Source: Flexivirga alba (lineage in GTDB: Bacteria > Actinomycetota > Actinomycetes > Actinomycetales > Dermatophilaceae). From it: a stretch of 64,000 nt of DNA. The stretch spans positions 186,001 to 250,000 of the forward strand of contig NZ_JBHSWH010000001.1 of NCBI RefSeq assembly GCF_042661025.1, read 5' to 3'. Made by a program: the position numbers and the translations under genes. Positions 25,213 through 33,936 of the stretch are shown here, in pieces (the first letter of the stretch is position 1; each line of letters begins with the position of its first letter). The notes beneath the pieces were generated by a model. That model searched no databases, had not been told where the DNA came from, and saw only the letters and a list, made by a program, of their open reading frames with translations.

Positions 25213-26528
25213 GCGGCGCGCTGTCCGGCGAGGTCGTCGCTGGGGTTGTCGCGGTGCCGCACTTCGAAATGCGGAATCGGTCGCCCTTCAAGGCGCAGCC
25301 GCAGATCGTCTCGTCGCATCAGATAGGTCATGGCGGTCACCACGGTAACCGCTGTCGCGACGCTGCCGACCAGGATGGTCCATCGCGCGCCGAACTCCGA
25401 GCCGATCCAGCCGATGACCGGCGCACCGATCGGGGTGCCGCCCATGAAGATGGCCATGTAGAGCGCCATCACGCGACCGCGCATCACCGGGGTGACGCTC
25501 AGCTGCACCGTGGCGTTGGCGGTGTTGAGCGTGGTGATGGCGCACAGGCCGGTCGGGATCAGGAACACCGCGAAGAGCAGGTATGACGGGGCGAGTGACG
25601 CGAGGGCGGAGAACACCGTGAACCCGGTCAGCGACCAGAGCACGATCCGCAACCGCGGTCGCTGCCGGCGGGCCGCCATCAGAGCGCCGGCCAGCGATCC
25701 GATCGCCATGATCGAGCCGAGCAAGCCGTATTCGGCTGCACCTTGGTGGAAGACAGTGGTGGCCATCAGCGCGATGGTGAGCTGGAAGTTCATCCCGAAG
25801 GTGCCGAGCATGAAGACCATGAACATGATGAGCATCAGGTCCGGGCGGCGCCGGACGTAGGCCAGCCCCTCACGGACCTTGCCCTTACCGCGGACTTGGG
25901 GTGCCGGCATCAGCTCGCCGGGGCGCATCGCCTTGAGCGCGATCAGCACCGCGATGAACGAGAAGGTGTTGAAGACCAGCGTCTGTCCGGTGCCGATGAG
26001 TCCGATGCACAGGCCGGCGATGCCGGGGCCGATCAGCCGGGCGGCATTGAACGACGTGGCGTTGAGCCCGACCGCGTTGGAGAGCAGCCCCGGCTCGACC
26101 ATCTCGGAGACGAAGGCCTGTCGGCTGGGGTTGTCCAAGGCGGTCGCGACGCCCTGCAACGCCGCCAGCGCGTAGACCTGCCAGAGCGTGACGACGTCGG
26201 TGAGGACGAGCACGGCCAACAGGGCGGCGGTGATCGCCAGCGCACTCTGGGTGCCGAAGAGGATGCGCCGCTTGGGGAAGCGGTCGGTGATCGCCCCGGC
26301 GAAGGGCGCCAGCAGCACGACCGGCGCAAACTGGAGGGCGGTGACGATCCCCAGCGCGGTCGCGTCGTGCGGGGTCAGCTGGGTCAGGACCAGCCAGTCC
26401 TGGGCGGTACGGCCCATCCAGGTGCCGACGTTGGAGACCAGTGCGCCGGCAAAGTAGACGCGGTAGTTGTAGACGGACAGGGACGCGAAGGTCCGGCTCC
26501 TGCTCATGCGCGATGCGCTCTCCCTCAT
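25209..26528 (-). CDS. MFS transporter (enterobactin-exporter/DHA3-like)
   Basis: This 439-residue membrane protein has about 12 helices. MFS landmarks are GRTAQDWLVLTQLT in helix 1, the loop DRFPKRRILFGT after helix 2, and QGVATALDNPSRQAFVSEMV, as in EntS/DHA3 exporters. The ATG at 26528 overlaps the stop of the MarR gene (ATGA). Control by MarR suggests export of a drug, siderophore or metabolite. It is followed by an overlapping micropeptide gene. Confidence 0.85.
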   Translation of the reverse strand: MRESASRMSRSRTFASLSVYNYRVYFAGALVSNVGTWMGRTAQDWLVLTQLTPHDATALGIVTALQFAPVVLLAPFAGAITDRFPKRRILFGTQSALAITAALLAVLVLTDVVTLWQVYALAALQGVATALDNPSRQAFVSEMVEPGLLSNAVGLNATSFNAARLIGPGIAGLCIGLIGTGQTLVFNTFSFIAVLIALKAMRPGELMPAPQVRGKGKVREGLAYVRRRPDLMLIMFMVFMLGTFGMNFQLTIALMATTVFHQGAAEYGLLGSIMAIGSLAGALMAARRQRPRLRIVLWSLTGFTVFSALASLAPSYLLFAVFLIPTGLCAITTLNTANATVQLSVTPVMRGRVMALYMAIFMGGTPIGAPVIGWIGSEFGARWTILVGSVATAVTVVTAMTYLMRRDDLRLRLEGRPIPHFEVRHRDNPSDDLAGQRAA

Positions 26529-26956
26529 CGAGCGGTCACAACCCTTTCCAGGATGTCCGCGGCCTCCCGCAGCACGGCACACTCCTCGTCGGTCAGGTCC
26601 GCCATACGGGAGTAGACCCACTCGTCACGCGAACGTCGGACGGTGCTCAGGATCTTGCGACCCTCAGGCGTCAGTTGCAGATGAACCTGCCGGCCGTCGT
26701 CGGGGTCTGCGTCGCGCCGGACGAAGCCTTGCTCGACCAAAGCATTGACGGTCCGTGTCATCGATGGGGCGCTCACGCACTCGAGCTCCGCGAGCTCACG
26801 CGGGGTGCGGATGTTCTTGTCGAGCTTGCCGAGCACCGAAACCTGGTGTGGGCGAAGGGTGCTCCGCCCGGTGTTGGAGAAGCGGACCCGGCGACTGATG
26901 CGCATGCAGACCGACCGGAGGTCGACGGCGAGATGTCTGCGTTCGGCTGGAGTCAC
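26525..26956 (-). CDS. MarR-family transcriptional regulator
   Basis: This 143-residue winged-helix protein has LRPHQVSVLGKLDKNIRTPRELAELECVSAPSMTRTVNALVEQGFVRRDADPDDGRQVHLQLTPEG in sections, with the DxRxxxL-type wing. It is the first gene of a three-gene operon with the MFS exporter and a micropeptide. A 7-bp inverted repeat just upstream (26968-26988) is its probable operator. Confidence 0.88.
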   Translation of the reverse strand: MTPAERRHLAVDLRSVCMRISRRVRFSNTGRSTLRPHQVSVLGKLDKNIRTPRELAELECVSAPSMTRTVNALVEQGFVRRDADPDDGRQVHLQLTPEGRKILSTVRRSRDEWVYSRMADLTDEECAVLREAADILERVVTAR

Positions 26957-26967
26957 AGTTAGTTAGC

Positions 26968-26988
26968 TTAGCTCATTAGTCGAGCTAA
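26968..26988. promoter_or_regulatory. Probable MarR operator
   Basis: TTAGCTC (26968-26974) and GAGCTAA (26982-26988) form a perfect inverted repeat with a 7-bp spacer. It sits in AT-rich sequence 12 bp before the MarR start, so it would overlap the promoter and give autoregulation. Confidence 0.65.
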
Positions 26989-27084
26989 TTAAATTCGGTC
27001 ATGGTGAACACTCGACCACCGCCCAGCCGAGCCGCCAGGTCGTATCATGGGATTCTCAGGAACTTCCCAGCGAAGGAGGTCAAA

Positions 27085-27168
27085 GTGTCTGGCATGAGCG
27101 AGCGGAGCGAGCGACCAAAAGAGTCCAGCGCGAATGCCGGCACCCGAGGAACGAGGGGACCGGCATGA
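27085..27168 (+). CDS. 27-residue leader ORF created by an insertion before the response regulator
   Basis: AAGGAGG (27074-27080) lies 4 nt before GTG 27085, which opens VSGMSERSERPKESSANAGTRG and stops at 27166-27168, overlapping the regulator's ATG (ATGA). The first four codons, GTG TCT GGC ATG, would run straight into the regulator if the 71 bp between two GGCATGAGC repeats were absent. The ORF is therefore probably a by-product that now feeds ribosomes to the regulator. Confidence 0.5.
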   Translation: MSGMSERSERPKESSANAGTRGTRGPA

Positions 27169-27170
27169 GC
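27091..27170. repeat. 71-bp insertion flanked by 9-bp direct repeats, holding a GAGGAACGA-loop hairpin (copy 4)
   Basis: GGCATGAGC occurs at 27091-27099 and 27162-27170. Between them is a hairpin ATGCCGG.CCC/GGG.CCGGCAT around the loop GAGGAACGA (27146-27154). The 3' arm includes the ATG of the response regulator. The direct repeats look like a target-site duplication. Confidence 0.65.
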
Positions 27171-27863
27171 TCTCCGGAAGCCCGCCTGCTGGTGGTCGAG
27201 GACGAAACCAACATTCGCGAATTGCTCGCAACGAGCCTCAAGTTCGCCGGTTTCGAGGTGCACACAGCAGCGACCGGCAACGACGCGATCAGCGTCGCCG
27301 GCCAGCACACGCTGGACCTCGCGGTCCTCGACGTCATGCTGCCGGACATGGACGGCTTCACCGTCACCCGCAAGCTGCGCGCCAACGGCATCGAGCTGCC
27401 GATCGTCTTCCTGACCGCGCGTGACGCGGTCGAGGACAAGGTCAAGGGCCTGACCGTCGGCGGCGACGATTACGTCACCAAGCCGTTCAGCCTGGAGGAG
27501 GTCGTCGCCCGCATCCGGGCCGTGCTGCGCCGCACCCAGGAGGCGAGCAACGCGCGGTCGCTGGTGCAGGTCGGCGATCTGGAGCTCGATGAGGACTCAC
27601 ACGAGGTGCGCCGCAACGGCCAGGTGATCGAGGTGTCCCCCACCGAGTTCAAGCTGCTGCGTTACCTCATGCTGAACCAAGGCCGGGTTCTTTCCAAAGC
27701 GCAGATCCTGGATCACGTCTGGGACTACGACTTCCGCGGTGAGGCGGGCATCGTGGAGAGCTACATCTCCTACCTGCGCCGCAAGATCGACGTCGGCGAC
27801 GTGCCGCCGTTGATCCACACCAAGCGTGGGGTCGGTTACGTCCTGCGCGCTCCGCGCGAGTGA
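27165..27863 (+). CDS. OmpR-family response regulator (MprA-like)
   Basis: This 232-residue regulator has a receiver domain (about 8-120) with Asp56 in VLDVMLPDMDG and Lys106 in VTKPFS, then an OmpR-type winged helix (about 135-230: SPTEFKLLRYLMLNQGRVLSKAQILDHVW, SYISYLRRKID, THRGVGY-like tail). The overlap with the sensor kinase by 4 bp and the HtrA gene after it match the mprA-mprB-pepD order of mycobacteria, which senses envelope stress. The start region is disturbed by an inserted repeat. Without it translation would begin at GTG 27085. Confidence 0.88.
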   Translation: MSSPEARLLVVEDETNIRELLATSLKFAGFEVHTAATGNDAISVAGQHTLDLAVLDVMLPDMDGFTVTRKLRANGIELPIVFLTARDAVEDKVKGLTVGGDDYVTKPFSLEEVVARIRAVLRRTQEASNARSLVQVGDLELDEDSHEVRRNGQVIEVSPTEFKLLRYLMLNQGRVLSKAQILDHVWDYDFRGEAGIVESYISYLRRKIDVGDVPPLIHTKRGVGYVLRAPRE

Positions 27864-29446
27864 CGGCGTCGCGTAACTCGTTGAGGGGACGTGTCGGACA
27901 CGAACTGTCGGCCATGCCCCTCCGGTTACGCCTGAGCGTCCTGATGGTGGCATTGCTGGCTGTCGCCCTGCTGGCGAGCGGCGCCACCGTGACCACCCAG
28001 GTCCGCAGCTTCATGAGCGCCCGGCAGGACGCCGAATTGCGTGCCGCGAGTGCCCATCTGGTCGACAGCGCGGTGCAGAGCCCTGCGTCCGAGCAGCGCG
28101 CCTTCGCCTTCGTCCCCACCAACACCTACGCGATCGAGCTGCAGACCACCGACGGCCACGAACGCAGCCTGGCCACCGACCCGGGCAATTCCTCGACGGA
28201 CGGACCACTGCCCGCCATACCCCGTCTGACCAGCTCTGATTCGCGCGTCCGTAGCGGACACGTCTTCAGCGTCGGGTCCAAGAACGGCGACACCACCTGG
28301 CATGTCGTCGCGGGCACCGTCCGCACCGACAAGGAGACGCTCGTCTACGCCGTCGCGGTGTCGATGGACCACACCAACGACGTCATCGTGCGGCTCGAGG
28401 TGGTGATCGTCTCGGTCGGACTGATCGCGCTGCTCGCCTGTGCCGCACTCGGTTGGTTCGCCGTACGCCGAGCGCTGCGGCCGCTGCGCAAGATCGAGGA
28501 CACCGCCCGCAGCATCGCGCGCGGCGACCTGACGCAACGCGTGCCGGTCCCCGGCGCACAGGACGAGGTCGGCAGCCTCAGCAAGTCGCTCAACATCATG
28601 CTTGCCCGCATCGAGGACTCCTTCGCCGTACGCCGCGCGTCCGAGGACCGCATGCGGCAATTCGTCGCAGACGCCTCGCACGAGTTGCGCACCCCGCTGG
28701 CCACCGTGCGCGGGTATGCCGAGCTCTTCCGGCTGGGTGCGGTCTCCGAGCCGGGAGAGGTACGGTCCGCGATGCGCCGGATCGAGGACGAAGCAACCCG
28801 GATGGCGACAATGGTCGACGACCTGCTGCTGTTGACACGGCTCGAGCGGCGCCACCAGGACGACAACGTCACCGAGCGCCCGCCCACTCCGGTCGACCTC
28901 ACCGTCCTCGCCGCAGACACGGTCCAGGACGCGACGGCGATCGACCACGACCGGAAGGTTCGACTGCGTGGGCTGGGCGGACCGGTCCGGCCGACAGTCG
29001 TGCTCGGCGATGACGCCGCGCTGCGGCAGGTGCTGGGCAACCTGATGGCCAACGCGATCCGCTACACGCCTGCCGGGTCACCGATCGAGATCGCGGTCGG
29101 CACGATCGGCGACGTCGCGCAGGTCCAGGTGATCGACCACGGTCACGGTGTCCCGGCGAGCCTGCACGATCGCATCTTCGAGCGCTTCTACCGCGCCGAT
29201 GCATCGCGCAACAGCGAGCACGGCGGCAGTGGGCTGGGCCTGGCGATTGTGACGGCCCTCGTCGAGGCCCACAAGGGCACGGTCGAGGTGAAGGACACCC
29301 CCGGTGGTGGCGCCACTTTCGTCGCAAAAATACCCTCGATGCCGACGGACACTGCCAACGAGACCACCGCACCGCCGGCCACGAGGGAGCCACAGGAAGC
29401 CCACAGGTTCGACGAAGCGCCACAACAGACGGACGGCGTTGAGTAG
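27860..29446 (+). CDS. Sensor histidine kinase (MprB-like)
   Basis: This 528-residue kinase has two membrane segments (about 29-50 and 180-203) around an extracytoplasmic sensor region, then HAMP (about 205-258), HisKA with phospho-His in DASHELRTPLATVRGYAE (residue 274), and HATPase_c with N box NLMANAIRYTP, G1 DHGHGVP and G2 GGSGLGLAIV. A Pro/Thr-rich tail (about 490-528) follows. It is translationally coupled to the response regulator. Confidence 0.92.
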   Translation: MTASRNSLRGRVGHELSAMPLRLRLSVLMVALLAVALLASGATVTTQVRSFMSARQDAELRAASAHLVDSAVQSPASEQRAFAFVPTNTYAIELQTTDGHERSLATDPGNSSTDGPLPAIPRLTSSDSRVRSGHVFSVGSKNGDTTWHVVAGTVRTDKETLVYAVAVSMDHTNDVIVRLEVVIVSVGLIALLACAALGWFAVRRALRPLRKIEDTARSIARGDLTQRVPVPGAQDEVGSLSKSLNIMLARIEDSFAVRRASEDRMRQFVADASHELRTPLATVRGYAELFRLGAVSEPGEVRSAMRRIEDEATRMATMVDDLLLLTRLERRHQDDNVTERPPTPVDLTVLAADTVQDATAIDHDRKVRLRGLGGPVRPTVVLGDDAALRQVLGNLMANAIRYTPAGSPIEIAVGTIGDVAQVQVIDHGHGVPASLHDRIFERFYRADASRNSEHGGSGLGLAIVTALVEAHKGTVEVKDTPGGGATFVAKIPSMPTDTANETTAPPATREPQEAHRFDEAPQQTDGVE

Positions 29447-29504
29447 GAATCAGTGAAGGGCCACCCGCCGAAGGCGCATCGACCACAACAAGGGGTTACG
29501 AGAG

Positions 29505-31087
29505 ATGTCGTTTGACCAGCAGCCTGCTGATGACAGCCGGGGCAACGACGTGCAAGGTGACGGCACACAAGGTGACGACACAACCGGACGCATCTACGCG
29601 TCCGACGACCACACCGCGCACCTGCCGGCGCATCCGCGGCCGCAGTCGACCTACGGCGAGCCCCAGCAGCAACCACAACAGCCACCGCAGCAGCAGCCCC
29701 AGCAGCAGAACCCGTATGCCGCGCCGGTCGGCGCCGGCCAGCCCCCGTTCGGCTCCGGTCAGCAGCAGACCCAACAGCCGTATGGCGGGGCGCCTGTGCA
29801 GGGCGCTTACGCGGCACCGTCATACAACAACGGCGGCGGCCCGCAGGGCGGCTTCCCCGGCGGGCCCTACAACCCGGCCGGCGGACCCGGCGATGGCTCC
29901 GGCGGCAGTAGCCCCAAGCGCAGCAAGCGCTGGGCCGCGGTCCCGGCCGCCGCAATCCTCGCGGCCGCGCTGGCCAGTGGCGGCACGTACGCGCTGACCA
30001 AGAACGACAACGGCTCGTCGGCGTCCAGCGGCGGGGGCACGACGGTGATGCAGGCCAACCCTGCGGACTTCGGCAACGCCGGCAACGTCAACTGGGCGGC
30101 AACCGCGAGCAAGGTCTCGCCGAGCGTCGTGTCCATCACGGTGACCGCAGGCAGCCAGGGCGATCAGGGCTCCGGGGTGATCCTCGACAAGGCCGGCAAC
30201 ATCGTCACCAACAACCACGTGGTGACCGGCGCCGGCAGCAAGCCAACGGTGACCGTGACGCTGAACAACAACCGCACCTACAACGCCAAGGTCGTCGGCA
30301 CCGACGTGAGCACGGATCTGGCCGTCATCAAGCTGGAGAATCCGCCGACGGACCTGGCGCCGATCTCCTCGGCGACGACAGCAAGCTGGTAGTCGGCCAG
30401 CCGGTCATGGCCGTCGGCAACGCGCTAGGTCTCGCCGGCACTGTGACGACCGGGATCGTGAGCGCGCTCAACCGCCCGATCACCACTCACCAGGAGAGCC
30501 AGAGCCAGAGCCAGAATCCCTTCGATCAGCAACAACAGCAGCAGTGCACCGACAAGAACTGCTCGACGACCAACGCCATCCAGACCAGCGCGGCCATCAA
30601 CCCCGGCAACTCTGGCGGTGCCTTGGTCACCGGGTCCGGAAAGCTGATCGGCATCAACTCCTCGATCGCGACTCTCGGCGGATCTTCAGCTTCTTCCCAG
30701 TCGGGAAACATCGGGATCGGGTTTGCTATCCCTGTGTCCGTCGTCAAGAACATCACCTCGCAACTGATGGACACCGGCAAGGTGAAGCACCCGCAGATCG
30801 GTGTGGGAGTCGATCCGAGGCCGGCGACCGTCAAGCTCGGCAATGCGACGTTGCAGGCTGCAAAGATCGTCAAGGTCAACTCCGGCTCACCTGCGAACAA
30901 GGCCGGACTGAAGGTAGGTGACGACGTCATCAGGTTCGACGGACAACAGATTGGATCTCCCCCGTCCGATTCGCTCATCGGTTACGTCCGAGCGCACAGC
31001 GTCGGGGACAAAGTCACGCTGACCATCGTTCGCGGTGGGAAGCAGCAAGACGTCTCGGTCACTCTGGGCGAAGCATCGTCCAGTTAG
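29505..31087 (+). CDS. Membrane-anchored HtrA/DegP-like serine protease with PDZ domain (frameshifted)
   Basis: The cytosolic N-terminus of about 140 residues is rich in Gln and Pro, then comes one membrane segment (KRWAAVPAAAILAAALASGGTYAL). The trypsin-like domain has His in TNNHVVTG (residue 238), Asp in STDLAVIKL and Ser in NPGNSGGAL. The C-terminal PDZ domain includes SPANKAGLKVGDDVIRFDG. The frame breaks at about 30363-30372: one added base turns ISSATTASW-stop into ISLGDDSKLVVGQPVMAVG. The order with the two-component genes matches pepD in the MprAB locus, so it is probably a quality-control protease of the envelope under that system. Confidence 0.88.
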
Positions 31088-31151
31088 ACCGTGACGAAAG
31101 GACCCCGGGCACTCTCCCTTCCTCCGTTGCCCGGTAGGTCCTGACGGGGTG

Positions 31152-31257
31152 GATCCGGCTTGTGACGGGGCCGGATCACGCGAGGGGCGCCTTTTTCGGT
31201 GGTCGTGGGTAGGAGAGAGCGTTAAGCTCGCTCCTCCCCCACCCGAAAGAGGCGCCC
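31152..31257. terminator. Two hairpins after the HtrA gene
   Basis: GATCCGG/CCGGATC (31152-31177) is followed by a longer inverted repeat whose ends are GGGCGCC (31185-31191) and GGCGCCC (31251-31257), with further pairing of CGGTGG..GTGGGTAGGAG and CTCCTCCCCCACCCG. The stretch 31088-31350 holds no gene. These hairpins probably end the HtrA message. Confidence 0.55.
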
Positions 31258-31266
31258 TTTCGTCCC

Positions 31267-31316
31267 ACCCCACGAAGTTCTCCTCCGCTTCGCTCCCCCG
31301 ATACTTCGCGGGGACC
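31267..31316. repeat. Palindromic repeat, family 2, copy A (between genes)
   Basis: The sequence is bounded by ACCCCACGAAGTT and ATACTTCGCGGGG, with a purine-biased centre. An inverted, nearly identical copy lies at 31587-31637 inside helR. The ends pair with each other, so each copy is itself a hairpin. It sits 35 bp before the helR start. Confidence 0.7.
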
Positions 31317-31350
31317 CCGGGTTCCTCCGGTCCGAAAATTCCTGGAGCTC

Positions 31351-33445
31351 ATGGCAACTGACACCGACCTCGAACCTGAACGCGCCTACCTCGCAGCTGC
31401 CCGCGCCGACCTGACCCGGATGCGCGAACGCGCCGAATCGCTCGACCCCAACCGGGCCAGCGACGGCGACTCGGCATACGAGCTGGCGAAGACCCTCGCC
31501 CGACGCGTCGCGTCGTTGCAGGACGACCCGCACACCACGCTCTTCTTCGGGCGTTTGGACTTCATCAAGGCACCGCACATCGACCGGGGCCCCCGCGAAG
31601 TATCGGAGGAGCGCAGCGGGGGAGAACTTCGTGGGGTTTGGTATATAGGTCGGCGGCACGTGAGTAACGCCGACGGCGACCCGGTGGTCCTCGACTGGCG
31701 AGCGCCGGTCTCCACCGCGTTCTACCGGGCGTCCCGGACAGAGCCGATGGGCGTCGTGCGCCGCCGGCGGTTCGGGATCGACAAGGGCCAGATAACTGCC
31801 ATCGAGGACGAAAACCTGCTGGCCGCAGAGGAACCCACCGGCAAGAGCGAGATTCTCGCGCAAGAGATCGAGCGACCGCGCACCGGACCGATGCGCGACA
31901 TCGTGGCGACCATCCAGCCGGAGCAGGACCTCATCGTGCGCGCCGGTGTCGAGACGTCCGTGTGCGTCCAGGGGGCACCGGGCACCGGGAAGACCGCCGT
32001 CGGATTGCACCGCGCTGCGTGGCTGCTCTACACCCACCGCGACCGGCTGGACCGCTCCGGCGTCCTGGTGGTCGGGCCGAACGGTGCGTTCCTCGATCAC
32101 ATCAGTGCGGTGCTGCCGGCCCTCGGCGAAGTACGCGTCGAGCACTCGACGGCCGCCGACCTGGTCGCGCACGCGCGCGTGCGATCCGTCGACAGCACCG
32201 ATACAGCTGTCCTCAAAGGCGATTCGCGTATGGCGGAGGTCCTCCGCCGCGCCCTGTGGTCCCGAGTCAACGCGCCCACCGAGGCGCTTGTCGTGCCACG
32301 TGGTTCACGCAAGTGGCGGATCCCGGCATACGAGGTGCAGGAGATCGTCGACGAGCTGACGACGCGCGGGGTGCGGTTCAATGCGGCCCGCGACATGCTG
32401 CCGCGCCGGCTGGCGCACGCAGTGCTGCTGCGCATGGAGCGGTCGGGCGACTCCCCCGACGACCAGGTGCAGGAATCCGTGGCGCGCTGCGCTCCGATGA
32501 AGAAGTACTCCGCGTCCGTGTGGCCGGCGGTGGACCCCGCGCAGGTGCTCTTCGACCTGTGGTCCGATCCAAATCGGCTGGAAGCGTCGGCGGACGGCGT
32601 GCTGGATGCCGATGAGCAGCGAATCTTGTTGTGGGACAAGCCGGCTCGCAGCAAAGGCGCCGCCAAGTGGTCGACCGCCGATCTCACCCTGCTGGACGAA
32701 TTGCATGATCTGCTCGGCCGGACCCCCAGCCTGGGTCACGTGGTGTTGGACGAGGCCCAAGACCTCTCCCATGCAACTGCGCGCGGTGGGGCGGCGCTGC
32801 TCGACCGGCTCGGTGACCGTGCTCGGTGACATCGCGCAGGGCACGACGCCGTGGGCGACGGACAGCTGGGAGACCGCGATGCGGCATCTCGGCAAGCCTG
32901 AGCACCACCTGGAGGTGCTCGACCGCGGCTTCCGGGTGCCGGCGTCGGTGATCGACTTCGCGGCGCGACTCCTGCCATCGATGGCGCCGGGGCTCGGGTC
33001 GCCGGGGCTCGGGTCGCCGGTCAGCGTGCGCGACAACCCGGGTGAGCTGGTGCTGGTCGCGACGAGTGCGGCGGAGCGGCCGGCTGCCGTCGTCGACGCG
33101 GTCCGCGCGGCGCTGGATGACATCGGATCGGTCGGCGTGATTGTCCCGGATGCCGTCGTCACGAAGGTGTCGAAGTCGTTGCAGGACAACGACATCGAGC
33201 ACGGGCAGCTCGACGTCGCGTCCGGTGACGACGCCGATCACCGGGTCCAGCTGGTGCCCGCCACGGTGGCCAAGGGCTTGGAGTTCGACCACGTCGTCGT
33301 GCTCGAGCCCAGCGACATCGCCGACGCGGAGCCGGACACGCGGACCGGTCTGCGCCGGCTCTATGTGGTGCTCACCCGCGCTGTGACATCGCTGCGCGTC
33401 ATACACTCCCGGCCGCTGCCGGACGAGCTCACGGCGACCGACTGA
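31351..33445 (+). CDS. helR: HelR/HelD-like RNA polymerase recycling ATPase (frameshifted)
   Basis: This UvrD-like superfamily 1 ATPase has about 700 residues. Walker A is GAPGTGKTAVGLHRA (residue 209), Walker B VVLDEAQDLS, then TVLGDIAQGTTPWATDSW and the late VQLVPATVAKGLEFDHVVV and RRLYVVLTRA. The N-terminal arm and YIGRRHV..DWRAPVS are typical of HelR, which frees stalled RNA polymerase and gives rifampicin tolerance in actinobacteria. The frame breaks at 32766-32770 (DLS then PMQLRAVGRR); either one base is extra or two are missing. Residues encoded at 31587-31637 come from a repeat element. A 15-bp tandem repeat encodes PGLGSPGLGSP near 33000. Confidence 0.85.
31587..31637. repeat. Palindromic repeat, family 2, copy B, in frame inside helR
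   Basis: This is the inverse copy of 31267-31316, with differences at only a few positions. It is translated as roughly GPREVSEERSGGELRGVW, between FGRLDF and YIGRRHV, where I expect only a short variable linker in homologues. It carries no stop in this frame. Confidence 0.65.
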
Positions 33446-33550
33446 CCGCGGCCCAGCGCCTGTGGATAACTTCTGCGGGCAACCGGGCGGTTTGCCTACC
33501 GTCGTCCCCATCACGTCCGCACCAGGCGGACGACTTCTTGGGAGGCAGAC

Positions 33551-33859
33551 ATGCACACTCCGAACGACGGCTACGCCGTCAACGCTGCACAGCTCGGCCA
33601 GCACAGTCTCGACATCGGCCAGATCGGCCAGGAGATCGACACACTGATGCAGGTGATGAAGGGCAAGCTCGCCACGCTGCAGGCCAGCTGGACGGGGCAG
33701 GGCGCCAACCAGTACGCCTCGCTGAACCACGAGTGGACCAAGGCACAGTCGCGGGTCCGCACGGCGCTCGCCGACATCGGCAACACTGTCGGCTCCGCCG
33801 GCACCGCCTACGCGCAGGTCGAGACCGACGTGGTCAAAGCCTTCAGTACGCAAGCCTGA
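33551..33859 (+). CDS. WXG100-family (ESAT-6-like) protein
   Basis: This 102-residue helical hairpin protein has the turn motif SWTGQG (around residue 52) and a Tyr-containing tail AYAQVETDVVKAF, as in type VII secretion substrates. No ESX core genes are nearby, so it is an orphan in this window. GGGAGGCAGAC precedes the ATG. Confidence 0.85.
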   Translation: MHTPNDGYAVNAAQLGQHSLDIGQIGQEIDTLMQVMKGKLATLQASWTGQGANQYASLNHEWTKAQSRVRTALADIGNTVGSAGTAYAQVETDVVKAFSTQA

Positions 33860-33888
33860 CGCGAGGATTCGTTCCTCATCCTCACGTC
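33858..33888. repeat. GAGGAACGA-loop hairpin (copy 5)
   Basis: GACGCGAGGAT (33858-33868) pairs with ATCCTCACGTC (33878-33888) around TCGTTCCTC, which is GAGGAACGA on the minus strand. It overlaps the stop codon of the WXG100 gene and may end its transcript. Confidence 0.8.
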
Positions 33889-33936
33889 GCCTGCCCGTGT
33901 TGAGTGGCGCTGGCCTGAAAGTTCCCCGGGGTGGGG

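Noticed and set aside
31088..31350. A rifamycin-associated element upstream of helR
   Set aside because: HelR genes in other actinobacteria have a defined inverted repeat near the promoter. I see several inverted repeats here, but none with the sequence I remember.
32985..33025. A tandem repeat (PGLGSPGLGSP) in helR as a variable-number locus
   Set aside because: Only two 15-bp units are present, in frame, in a likely flexible loop. It is too little to claim variation.
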